From: Actinokineospora diospyrosa
GTDB taxonomy: Bacteria > Actinomycetota > Actinomycetes > Mycobacteriales > Pseudonocardiaceae
Length of the DNA stretch: 64,000 nucleotides
Assembly: GCF_024171925.1 (NCBI RefSeq)
Contig: NZ_JAMTCO010000004.1
Location: 355,743-419,742, forward strand
Direction of reading: 5' to 3'
The translations under genes and the position numbers were made by a program. Shown piece after piece: positions 23,570 through 31,439 of this stretch; within the stretch, counting starts at the first letter, position 1, and the number at the start of each line of letters is the position of its first letter. A model generated the notes under the pieces. That model worked only from the letters and a program-made list of their open reading frames with translations. It did no database searches and was not told where the DNA came from.

Positions 23570-25549
23570 TCAGTTCGGTAGGCGGAAGCTCCTGCTCACC
23601 TGCTCCAACCGCTGGACGGCGGTGGCCAAGTCGTCGGCGAGGCCGAGGCTGGCTTGGACGTTGGTTTCGGTGCGGGCGGCCACGTTCGTGACGTGGCCGA
23701 TGCTCTCGCGGACCGAGTGCGAGGCGGCTGACTGCTCCTCCACCGCGGCGACGATCGTGCCCTGCAGCTCGGCCATGTCGCGGATCGAGGTGCCGATCTG
23801 CTCGATCACCCGGACCGTTCCGTCCACATCGGACTGGATGGCCGCGATGCGGTCGGTGACGCTCACCGTCGCGGTCGTCGTCGACTCGGCGAGGCCCTTG
23901 ACCTCGGTCGCCACGACGGCGAAGCCGCGGCCGGTCTCGCCTGCCCGGGATGCCTCGATGGTCGCGTTGAGGGCGAGCAGGTGGGTCTGGGCGGCGATCC
24001 TGGTGATCACGTCGACCACACCAGCGATGGCGGCGGAGGACCCGGCGAGGCTGTGCAGTTGCTCGGTCATGGTGGCGGTCGCCTGCTCGGCCTCGATGGC
24101 CAGCGTGGCCCCGCGCGAGACGGTCGAGGCGATCTCGGCGACGCTGTCGCTGAACTCGGTCGCGCCGAGGCTGGCGGCGGCCGACTGGGTGTGGGTGACG
24201 GTCGCGCTGTCGCGCAGTTCGTCGGCTTGGCTGCGCAGCGCCTCGGCCGATCCGGTGAGGGCCTCGGCGGTCTCCACCACGGCGCGCACCGAGGCGGTCA
24301 GCCCGCGCTGCATCTCCACGAGCGCGATGCCGAGCTCGTCGTCGGCACCGGCGGGCTCGATCGGGGCGGAGAGGTCCCCCGAGGCGATCCGGCGGAGGTG
24401 GCCCGCGGTACCGCGCAGGGTCGTCACCATCTCGCCGAAGGCCGCCGACAGCTCGCCCAGCTCGTCGCGCCCGGCCCGCGGCAGGGTGACGTCCAGGCGA
24501 CCGCGGGCGATGTCGAGCGCCGCCGTGCGCAGCACCGGCATCCGGGCGGTGAGCCGCCGGGTGGTGAACCACACGGTCGCGAGCAGGACCAGGGCGATGC
24601 CGAGCGCGAACCCGATCAGCTTCGTCCGCAACGCGCTCACCGGGGCGAGGACGTCGCTCATGGGGGTCACGGTCGCCAGCGTCCAGCCCGTCCCCTCGAC
24701 CGGCGACCAGGTCAGCACCGCGTCGCCCGCGTCGGCCGACAGCGGGTCCTTGCCGTCCAGGGTGCCGCTGCCGCCGTTGGCCACCGAGCGCATGAGGTTG
24801 GCGGCGGTGTCACGCGCGGACTCGGACGCGGCCTGCTCCAAGGTCTTCGACCCCACGACCGACGCGTCAGGCGCCGCGAGCAGGGTGCCCGCGCGAGACA
24901 GCAGCACCGCGTAGCCGTGCTCGGACACCTTCGCGGCGCTCACCTTCTTGGAGAGCTGGTCGAGGGTGACGTCGACGCCCGCGACCCCGATCGTGCGACC
25001 GTTCTGGACCATCGGCGCGGTCACCGAGGTCATCAGCGCCTTCAGGTTCTCGTCGTAGTACGGCTCGACGGTGCTCTCGGCGCCGGTGCGCTTGGGCTCG
25101 GTGTACCAGGCGTAGGTGATGGCGTCGGCGTTCGCCGCGTCGTCGAGGTCCTGCCGCACGGGCGTGCCGCTCCCGTCCTTGACCCAGAGGTACTGGTAGA
25201 CGCTGGACAACGGGTAGCGCGGGTCGCCGGGGGCGTCGAAGCACAGGTACATGTCGTAGATCTCGGGCGTGGTGGCGAGCGCCCCGCGGACCACCTCGTC
25301 CAGTAGCGGACGGCTCTCCACCGGCATCGCGGCACCCGCGGCGACGATCGAGCGCTCCGCCGCGCGAGCCGCCGAGATCTGGGTCTCGACCTGCCGGGCC
25401 AGGCTCTCCGCGACATCACGACCGTGCCCCCGCTGCGCGTCCTCCTCCAGCGTCGTGGCGCTGAGCACGACGAAGGCCGACAACACGGCCAAGCCGATGA
25501 CCACGACCGGGACGAGCACGACGAGCAAACGGCCCCGGAAACTCGACAT
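23570..25549 (-). CDS. methyl-accepting chemotaxis-type sensor (dCache, HAMP, MCP signalling domain)
   Basis: ATG 25549 (MSSFRGRLLVVLVPVVVIGL) begins with the first membrane helix. The 659-residue protein has an extracytoplasmic Cache-like region (about 40-330), a second membrane helix (ALGIALVLLATVWFT), a HAMP segment (RLDVTLPRAGRDELGELSAA) and a methyl-accepting signalling domain with the conserved hairpin EASRAGETGRGFAVVATEV. In flagellated bacteria this domain controls CheA. No che or flagellar gene is present here, and actinomycetes of this type are usually non-motile. The partner may be elsewhere, or the protein may serve another signalling role. Confidence 0.88.
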   Translation of the reverse strand: MSSFRGRLLVVLVPVVVIGLAVLSAFVVLSATTLEEDAQRGHGRDVAESLARQVETQISAARAAERSIVAAGAAMPVESRPLLDEVVRGALATTPEIYDMYLCFDAPGDPRYPLSSVYQYLWVKDGSGTPVRQDLDDAANADAITYAWYTEPKRTGAESTVEPYYDENLKALMTSVTAPMVQNGRTIGVAGVDVTLDQLSKKVSAAKVSEHGYAVLLSRAGTLLAAPDASVVGSKTLEQAASESARDTAANLMRSVANGGSGTLDGKDPLSADAGDAVLTWSPVEGTGWTLATVTPMSDVLAPVSALRTKLIGFALGIALVLLATVWFTTRRLTARMPVLRTAALDIARGRLDVTLPRAGRDELGELSAAFGEMVTTLRGTAGHLRRIASGDLSAPIEPAGADDELGIALVEMQRGLTASVRAVVETAEALTGSAEALRSQADELRDSATVTHTQSAAASLGATEFSDSVAEIASTVSRGATLAIEAEQATATMTEQLHSLAGSSAAIAGVVDVITRIAAQTHLLALNATIEASRAGETGRGFAVVATEVKGLAESTTTATVSVTDRIAAIQSDVDGTVRVIEQIGTSIRDMAELQGTIVAAVEEQSAASHSVRESIGHVTNVAARTETNVQASLGLADDLATAVQRLEQVSRSFRLPN

Positions 25550-25638
25550 GCGGACGCTCCCTGAGGCAGGCGGTGGCGGTTCGGCCCTCGTATCGGCGGC
25601 CCGCCCCCCGGCCTGAGGCCAGTCACCCGGTCGGGTCG

Positions 25639-25705
25639 CGGCTATCCAGTGCACCTTGTGGACCCGAGCGGCGTCAGCGGGTCCACAAGGTGCACTGGAT
25701 AGCCG
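25639..25705 (-). terminator. perfect 28-bp inverted repeat (very strong hairpin)
   Basis: Both arms of 28 bases (25639-25666 and 25678-25705) pair without mismatch around an 11-base loop. It lies 11 bases after the stop of the RidA-family gene. It is much longer than a normal terminator and each arm holds CCTTGTGGAC, so it may also be a mobile or protein-binding palindrome. Confidence 0.65.
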
Positions 25706-25716
25706 GGATGGAGCTA

Positions 25717-26112
25717 CTAAGCGACGGCGGTGGCTTCTAGTTCGATTTGGAGGGTGGGGAGGGCTAGGCGGGTTACGCCTAGGAGGGTGGTGGGGGGTGC
25801 GGACTTGGCGGCGGCTAGATGGGCCGCGAGGAGGCCGTAGTGGCGGAGGAGTTGGTCCACGTCGGTGGTGTAGATGGTGAGGCGGATGAGGTTGGTGAGG
25901 GTCATGTCCGCTTCGGTGAGGACGGACTCCAGGTTGGCGAGGCTCAGGGTCAGCTGGGCCGCTAGGTCGCCGTCGTGTTGGGGGGCGCCGTGCGGGTTGG
26001 TGGCGGTCTGGCCGGAGATGTAGAGGGTCCGGGTGTGTCCGGAGACGACCTCGCCCTGGTTGAAGCCCATTTCCGATGACCACGTCACCGGGTTGATCGC
26101 CGTTCTCTGCAT
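25717..26112 (-). CDS. RidA/YjgF family protein
   Basis: ATG 26112 (MQRTAINPVTWSSEMGFNQG) starts the 131-residue domain; the longer open frame is antisense to the WYL gene. TRTLYISGQTATNPHGAP and LANLESVLTEADMTLTNLIR follow the family pattern, and ends with PTLQIELEATAVA. RidA proteins hydrolyse reactive enamine/imine intermediates released by PLP enzymes; the arginine usually needed for that is not evident at its usual place (LALPTLQIELEA instead of P-x-A-R), so this may be a divergent subgroup. The divergent WYL regulator probably controls it. Confidence 0.85.
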   Translation of the reverse strand: MQRTAINPVTWSSEMGFNQGEVVSGHTRTLYISGQTATNPHGAPQHDGDLAAQLTLSLANLESVLTEADMTLTNLIRLTIYTTDVDQLLRHYGLLAAHLAAAKSAPPTTLLGVTRLALPTLQIELEATAVA

Positions 26113-26175
26113 CGCCACGTTCACTCCATTTGGATTCGTGTACACCGTTCGGGCAAGAGCCTGGCGGCCAATCAC

Positions 26176-26188
26176 GACACCTTGTGTC
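26176..26188. promoter_or_regulatory. candidate operator between RidA-family and WYL genes
   Basis: GACAC and GTGTC form a short palindrome around CTT, 23 bases before the WYL start and inside the 99-base divergent promoter region. An autoregulatory site is plausible, but the arms are short. Confidence 0.3.
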
Positions 26189-26211
26189 AGGTATTCCCGT
26201 AGAGTTGTCGG

Positions 26212-27186
26212 ATGCGCGCCGACCGCCTGGTCTCGCTGGTCCTCCTGCTGCGCAGGCACGGTCGGCTGTCCGCGACGGCCCTGGCCCGCGAGCTGGAGGT
26301 GTCCACCCGCACCGTCCTGCGCGACATCGAGGCGCTGTCCGCGGCGGGGGTCCCGGTCTACGCCGAGCGCGGCAGGCACGGCGGGTTCGCCCTGCTGCCG
26401 GGGTTCCAGACCGAGCTCACCGGGCTCAACCACGACGAGGCGCTGGCGCTGGTGGTCGCCGGGTCGCGGCGCGGCGCGCAGGCGTTCGGACTGGGTGGGG
26501 CGCTCGCCTCAGCCATGCGCAAGGTGGTCGACGCGCTGCCGGAGGGGTACCGGACGAGCGCGGCGGGCGCGGTCCAGCGGTTGCTCATCGACCCGGGCAC
26601 CGATCTCCTCGCCCGCCGGGTGGTCCCCGAGGAGGTTCCCGACAGCGTGGTGGCCGAGATCCGGCGGGCGGTGTTCGCCGGGCACAGGCTGCGCATCCGG
26701 TACGCGGCCGCCAACCAGCCGCCCGAGTGGCGCACGGTGGACCCGATCGGCCTGGTCACGGTGCGGGAACAGGGCTACCTGCTGGCGACGCGGGAAGGCG
26801 CGGACCGCACCTACCGCCTGTCCCGGGTCCTAGCCGCCGAGGAACTCGACGAACCCGCGCAGCGACCGGACCACGTCGACCTCGACCAGGCCTGGCAGGA
26901 GCGCAGCACGCGGTTCCGGGAGGGCGGCGACCAGGTCAGCGTGCTCGTGCGGGTGCACCCGGCGCGGCGGGAGGACCTGGTGGGCACCGCGCTGGGCGTC
27001 CGGTCCGAGGTCACCGACCCGGATGGCTGGTCGCGGTTGGACGTGACCTTCCAAGACTCCCGGCACGCGGTGTGGGCGATGTGGCAACTCGCCACGAGCG
27101 CGGAGGTGTTGGCGCCGGACTGGTTGCGCGCCGCGCTGCACGACCGGGCCGCCGAGATCGCCGCCAGGTACGCAACCTCGACTTAG
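26212..27186 (+). CDS. WYL-domain transcriptional regulator
   Basis: A 324-residue protein. Residues 1-60 form a DeoR-like helix-turn-helix (LRRHGRLSATALARELEV, then STRTVLRDIEALSAAGVPVY). Residues about 140-220 are a WYL module (RIRYAAANQPPEWRTVDPIG, with GYLLATREG in place of the usual W-Y-L run), a ligand-binding fold. The C-terminal part is a WCX dimerisation extension. It is divergent from the RidA-family gene with a 99-base shared promoter region, the usual arrangement for control of the neighbour. No ribosome site is obvious, so it may be leaderless. Confidence 0.9.
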   Translation: MRADRLVSLVLLLRRHGRLSATALARELEVSTRTVLRDIEALSAAGVPVYAERGRHGGFALLPGFQTELTGLNHDEALALVVAGSRRGAQAFGLGGALASAMRKVVDALPEGYRTSAAGAVQRLLIDPGTDLLARRVVPEEVPDSVVAEIRRAVFAGHRLRIRYAAANQPPEWRTVDPIGLVTVREQGYLLATREGADRTYRLSRVLAAEELDEPAQRPDHVDLDQAWQERSTRFREGGDQVSVLVRVHPARREDLVGTALGVRSEVTDPDGWSRLDVTFQDSRHAVWAMWQLATSAEVLAPDWLRAALHDRAAEIAARYATST

Positions 27187-27218
27187 GACAACGAAGTCCT
27201 TACACCCCAACAGAGAGC

Positions 27219-28325
27219 TCACGCGGTCCGCAGCCGCGGGAACTCCTGGCGGACCTCGGCCAAGAGCGCGGGGTAGTCCGCGCCGTAAGCGACCATGGCG
27301 TGGAATAAGGATTCGAGCCCGGCCGCCAGTGGATCCGACGCGGCCGCCGACCACACCGCGGGCAGCGCCATGTGTTGCTGGGAGAGGTTGTCGCGTTGAC
27401 CGTCGAGCGAGGTGGTAGTGGTGTGCGGCGCGTTGGGGTCGGCGATCAGGAGGTCGAACGCGGCGTTGTGGTCGTCGAACGGTTGCGGCAGCGGCAGGTC
27501 GTGGTCGAGCGCGGTGAGTGCCCGCGCGACCCAGTCGACCTCGGCCAGGTGTGCCGCGACGCAGGCCCGGCGGGCCGACCAGCGGCCGAGGGCGCGCTGG
27601 GTGTCCGCGTCGAGGTCCTCGATCGCGGCCACGAGATCGCTGTCCAACTGCACCATGGTCAGGCTGCCGTTGACCGCGCGGACCCGCTCGCTCGGTAACC
27701 TGCCACCCCACCGCCGCACCTCGGCGGCGTGTACCGCGTCCTTGGTCGCTTGCTCGCGGGCGAGTCGTTCCCGTAGTTCCGCCTCGGCCCGCTCTTGCGG
27801 GGTTGGCGGCGGCGGGAGGGTCTTGGCGTGGGCGTTCCAGTAGGCCGCACTCTCGCTGGTCTCTCGCACGACCACGTCCGGGGCGGGTGGCCCGGGCCAG
27901 AACTGCAGGAGGTACCGGTCGAACCGCGGTTCGTCGTCCAACCGGCTGTCCTGGTCGCTCGCCGCGTCCATCCCGCTCGCGCAGTAGCGCACCCGGTAGT
28001 CGACCTGGGGCAAGGGCAGCGGCCAACTCGCCTCCCCCGCCCATTGCACGAGGTGCACCGACTCGGTCTCGGGCCGGAAGGAGACCTCGACGACCTCCTC
28101 CCACTCGTCGGTGACCGGCACCTGCTCGTCGTGGAGCTCGACGGTGAGGTGGACCTCGCCGGTGTGCAGCCCCGTGATGAGGAACAGGGTGCCGGGCTCA
28201 GCTGCGCCGCACAGCCCGTTGACCTGCCCGCCGCGCACCTGCCCGGTGATGTTGAGTCCCGGCTGGCTCTCCACGTAGAACTGCCCGTAGTGAACGTGCA
28301 GGTCACCCTCGAACAGAACTGGCAC
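27219..28325 (-). CDS. hypothetical actinomycete protein
   Basis: A 368-residue protein. The N-terminal 170 residues are beta-rich (MPVLFEGDLHVHYGQFYVES, then TGEVHLTVELHDEQVPVTDE). The middle is a charged helical region (ERAEAELRERLAREQATKDA), and the C-terminal half is helical with WSARRACVAAHLAEVDWVA. There is no signal peptide, membrane segment or enzyme motif. I know similar proteins only as uncharacterised. The convergent WYL gene ends 32 bases away and the nitroreductase is divergent, so it is probably a single-gene unit. Confidence 0.65.
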   Translation of the reverse strand: MPVLFEGDLHVHYGQFYVESQPGLNITGQVRGGQVNGLCGAAEPGTLFLITGLHTGEVHLTVELHDEQVPVTDEWEEVVEVSFRPETESVHLVQWAGEASWPLPLPQVDYRVRYCASGMDAASDQDSRLDDEPRFDRYLLQFWPGPPAPDVVVRETSESAAYWNAHAKTLPPPPTPQERAEAELRERLAREQATKDAVHAAEVRRWGGRLPSERVRAVNGSLTMVQLDSDLVAAIEDLDADTQRALGRWSARRACVAAHLAEVDWVARALTALDHDLPLPQPFDDHNAAFDLLIADPNAPHTTTTSLDGQRDNLSQQHMALPAVWSAAASDPLAAGLESLFHAMVAYGADYPALLAEVRQEFPRLRTA

Positions 28326-28399
28326 CGGCCCAGCCTGCCAGTCAGGTCTGACAATTTCGGGCTGGTGCTATCGGGCACCGGCGTGGTTACGATCGGGCC

Positions 28400-29086
28400 A
28401 TGGCTACCTGGTCTCCCATCCACAGCAGGCCGTACACGCCGGTCCCCTACCGCCCGGCACGGATCCCGGTCGAGGAGTCCCTGCGGGTCGCGGCGGATCT
28501 CCGGGCCCGGATGCAGGAGCGCCGGACGGTCCGGGCGTTCTCGGACGAGGCGGTTCCCGAGCAGCTGGTGCTCGACGCGATCGCGGTCGCGGCCACGGCG
28601 CCGTCCGGAGCGCACCAGCAGCCCTGGACGTTCGTGCTGGTGCGCGATCCCGAGGTGCGGGCGCGGATCCGGGAGGCAGCCGAAGAGGAGGAGCGGGTCT
28701 CCTACGACGGCCGGTTGGGCGAGGAGTGGCTGTCGGCGTTGCTGCCGTTGGGCACGGACATGCACAAGCCGCACATCACGGACGCGCCGTACCTCTTGGT
28801 GGTCTTCGAGCAGCGCTACTTCCTGGACGGGGAGGAGCAGCACAAGCACTACTACGTGGGCGAGTCGGTCGGTATCGCCGTGGGGATGCTGCTCACCGCG
28901 CTGCACCTGTCCGGGTTGGCGGCGTTGACGCACACGCCGAGCCCGATGCGGTTCCTGTCGGAGGTGCTGGGCAGGCCGCGCAACGAGAAGGCGTTCGCGG
29001 TCATCCCGATCGGTTACCCCGCAGCGGATGCCGTGGTGCCCGACCTGGTCCGCAAGGACCTGGACCAGGTGATCGTCGAGGTCTGA
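28400..29086 (+). CDS. nitroreductase-family flavoenzyme (iodotyrosine deiodinase-like)
   Basis: A 228-residue protein with the FMN-binding pattern RRTVRAFSDEAVPEQLVLDA and ATAPSGAHQQPWTFVLVRDP near the N-terminus. ESVGIAVGMLLTALHLSGLA and GYPAADAVVPDL complete the fold. The SGAHQQPW segment and length resemble the iodotyrosine deiodinase/BluB-side branch of the family, which performs reductive dehalogenation in known members; bacterial substrates are mostly unknown. It probably acts as a cytosolic FMN homodimer using NAD(P)H or a redox partner. Confidence 0.85.
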   Translation: MATWSPIHSRPYTPVPYRPARIPVEESLRVAADLRARMQERRTVRAFSDEAVPEQLVLDAIAVAATAPSGAHQQPWTFVLVRDPEVRARIREAAEEEERVSYDGRLGEEWLSALLPLGTDMHKPHITDAPYLLVVFEQRYFLDGEEQHKHYYVGESVGIAVGMLLTALHLSGLAALTHTPSPMRFLSEVLGRPRNEKAFAVIPIGYPAADAVVPDLVRKDLDQVIVEV

Positions 29087-29197
29087 ACCACCGGCGCGGT
29101 GCGCCGCGCAGGACACGGCGGTGTCGATCGGACTATCTTGGGGGCTGTCGTGGCGCACTCGCGCGCGCGTTCGTGACAGCTGAGGAGTTGAGGCTCG

Positions 29198-30136
29198 GTG
29201 ACGCCGCGCTGCGCTGTGTATGTCGACGCCGGGTACCTGCTGGCGGCCGCCGCCACGCGCGCGACCGGGACCTCCCTGCGGGGCGGGATCAGCGCCGACC
29301 ACGAGCGGCTGGTGGCGGCGTTGATCGCCCACGCCGAGGAGCGGTCGGGCCTGCCCCTGCTGCGGGTGCACTGGTACGACGCGGCGGAGAACGGCGTGCC
29401 GGACGCCACCCAGCGCAAGATCGGCCTGCTGTCGCGGGTCAAGCTGCGGCTGGGGCGGATCGGGTTCGACGGCGAGCAGAAGGGCGTCGACCTGCGCATC
29501 GGGCTGGACCTGGTGGCGCACGCGCGCAACGCGGCCATCGACTCGGCCTACCTCGTGTCCGGCGACGACGACCTCACCGAGGCCGTGGAGGAGGCGCAGG
29601 CGCACGGCCTGCAGGTGATCATCCTCGCGGTCCCCGGCCGGACCGGCGCCCCGCACGGCGTCAGCCACCACCTGCACGCCGCCGCGGACGACCTGGAACT
29701 GCTCGCCGCCGACGACCTCGACAGCGCGATCACCCGGCGACACGCACCGACCCCCGCCGTCGGCGCGACCGCGCAGGCACCGGTCCCCTCGCCCGCCCTG
29801 CTGGCGAACCGACCCCGCCCCACGCCGACCCGCACCGAGCCCGCACCGCCGACCGGACTCGTGTACTCCAGCACCACCGCCCTGGCCTTCCCCGCGGACC
29901 TCACCGAGACCATCGACAGCGTCGCCCGCCACGTCCTGACCTCCTGGTCGAGCGGCCGGAGCAAGGAGGAACTCGCCGAGCTGGAGACCGCCCGCCCCTC
30001 CATCCCCCGCGAGGTCGACCGCGCCCTGCTCCGCGACCTGTCCGACGCCTCGGGTCTACAGGACCTCAGCGACCCGATCCGCTACCAACTCCGCGCCCGC
30101 TTCTGGGCCGAGGTCGACCAGTTCAACCAGCCGTAG
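29198..30136 (+). CDS. NYN-domain (PIN-like) putative ribonuclease
   Basis: A 312-residue protein starting at GTG 29198. Residues 5-165 form a NYN/DUF88 domain with acidic metal-binding residues in VYVDAGYLL (D10), KGVDLRIGLDLVAHA and LVSGDDDLTEAVEEAQAHGL, expected to bind Mg2+/Mn2+ and cut RNA. A proline-rich linker (residues 185-225) leads to a C-terminal helical domain with EVDRALLRDLSDASGLQDLS, perhaps an OST-HTH/LOTUS-like RNA-binding module. RNA decay is the likely role; a specific target cannot be seen. Confidence 0.82.
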   Translation: MTPRCAVYVDAGYLLAAAATRATGTSLRGGISADHERLVAALIAHAEERSGLPLLRVHWYDAAENGVPDATQRKIGLLSRVKLRLGRIGFDGEQKGVDLRIGLDLVAHARNAAIDSAYLVSGDDDLTEAVEEAQAHGLQVIILAVPGRTGAPHGVSHHLHAAADDLELLAADDLDSAITRRHAPTPAVGATAQAPVPSPALLANRPRPTPTRTEPAPPTGLVYSSTTALAFPADLTETIDSVARHVLTSWSSGRSKEELAELETARPSIPREVDRALLRDLSDASGLQDLSDPIRYQLRARFWAEVDQFNQP

Positions 30137-30458
30137 CCGAGCTCGATGGTTCCCTTCCAGGGCCGCGGTGTGGGTCCGAGTCACCGGGTTGATGGGGTTC
30201 GATGACCGCGGAGTCCGCTGACCCAGAGGGTGCGGTGTTGAGCAAGTGGGAGGACGATCGGTGAGTGGACATCCTTGTGTTGGGAAACTCGAGGGTGATG
30301 ATCTCTCTTACGACGGTGCCTACTGGTGATGTGGCGGATGCAGCACTGAGGGCGCACTAACCGGGATCGGTTGTGCGGCTTCGGGAAACGGCTCCGCGCG
30401 TCAACTCGCGCGGGGCCGCTTCGGGGCTTGCGCTCGACGGTGGGCACAGTGGTGCTGG
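30137..30458. other. gene-free convergent intergenic region
   Basis: About 320 bases between two convergent genes. The antisense frame here lacks a start signal and codon bias. The only structure I see is the hairpin at 30389-30418. Confidence 0.5.
30389..30418. terminator. 12-bp hairpin, bidirectional terminator
   Basis: CGGCTCCGCGCG pairs with CGCGCGGGGCCG (one G-U) around TCAACT. It lies between the convergent NYN gene and the membrane-protein gene. Confidence 0.65.
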
Positions 30459-31349
30459 TCAGCAGGGGCTGGTTTGGTTGGAGCGGTGGACTTCCTTGGC
30501 GGCCAATGGCCGTCCGTAGACTGTGGACACCGGGCTCTGTGAGTTGGTGTAGTGCTGCTTGTACCAATCGACGTCCGCTTGGGTCATGGCTTGGGCAGTG
30601 AGCATGAAGTCGTTTTCCTGGCCCAGGTCGCCGACGTGGACCTCCTTCGCCGTCCAGGTGCCGTCGCCGTGGAAGTCGATGGGTTGTTCGTAGAAGACGT
30701 TGGTGCTCTTCACCTGTCGGACGAGGATCACGGCTCGGCCTTCCGCGGGAGGGTCGCCCCAACCGTCAATGTCTGTGCAGAAGGTGACTGGGCTCGGGGT
30801 GCTGATGCCGAACGAGGGCGGCGGGGGCGGGGGCCGTGTGGTTGACGCGGGCGGGGTGGTCACCTCGGGCTTGGTCGTGGCCGGCAGCGGGGCGTCCGTG
30901 CGCGCGGCGGTGGTCGGCTCGGGCAAGGCACTCCCCGACCCGGAAGTCGGACTCGCGGATGTGGTGGTGACGGCCGCCGCGGTCGTGGTGGTGGTGATCG
31001 TTGTGGTGGTGCCGCCCGACGCGCCGTCCGCGGGTGGGGTGACGGGTGCTCGCAGCAACGCACCGACGAGGACTCCGCCGAACGCCCCCACCACGACCAG
31101 CACCGCCTGCACCAACACCGACAAGGCCGTGCGGCGCCCGCTGTGCTCCCGGAACAGGACATAAGCCAGGATCATGATGCCGATCACCACGGTTCCGGCG
31201 CTCGCGGTGATCAGCGCCCACACCCCGTTCTCGGTGAACGGTTCGAAGAACTGTTGCAGCGCCGCACAAGCCCCGAACGCGGTCGCGTACACGGACAGCA
31301 GGCGAAACAACCGCTTCTTGCCCTCAGTCGAGAGGAACGGCTTCGACAT
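30459..31349 (-). CDS. membrane protein with Thr/Pro-rich stalk and extracytoplasmic domain
   Basis: A 296-residue protein with three hydrophobic helices in residues about 15-100 (LLSVYATAFGACAALQQFF, WALITASAGTVVIGIMILAY, VLVQAVLVVVGAFGGVLVGA). Residues 105-185 are a low-complexity Thr/Pro/Ala stalk typical of cell-wall spanning. The last 110 residues form a small domain with a likely disulphide (two cysteines, one the last residue). No family is recognised. It follows the TIR-P-loop-TPR gene by 90 bases on the same strand and may be its membrane-linked partner, but separate transcription is equally possible. Confidence 0.7.
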   Translation of the reverse strand: MSKPFLSTEGKKRLFRLLSVYATAFGACAALQQFFEPFTENGVWALITASAGTVVIGIMILAYVLFREHSGRRTALSVLVQAVLVVVGAFGGVLVGALLRAPVTPPADGASGGTTTTITTTTTAAAVTTTSASPTSGSGSALPEPTTAARTDAPLPATTKPEVTTPPASTTRPPPPPPSFGISTPSPVTFCTDIDGWGDPPAEGRAVILVRQVKSTNVFYEQPIDFHGDGTWTAKEVHVGDLGQENDFMLTAQAMTQADVDWYKQHYTNSQSPVSTVYGRPLAAKEVHRSNQTSPC

Positions 31350-31439
31350 GCGATCACCTCAGCCGGTGAGTCGCCTGCTGGATGCCATCCGTTAGCGCCA
31401 CGCCCCAGGCCGGGCCAGAAGTGCTCTACTTCTACGCGG

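Noticed and set aside
23570..26083. 837-codon version of the chemotaxis-type receptor
   Set aside because: The extra N-terminus crosses the 28-bp palindrome and the RidA gene; ATG 25549 directly precedes the membrane helix.
30181..30762. 193-codon minus-strand frame
   Set aside because: Its upstream part overlaps the membrane-protein gene in another frame; no start signal or codon bias.
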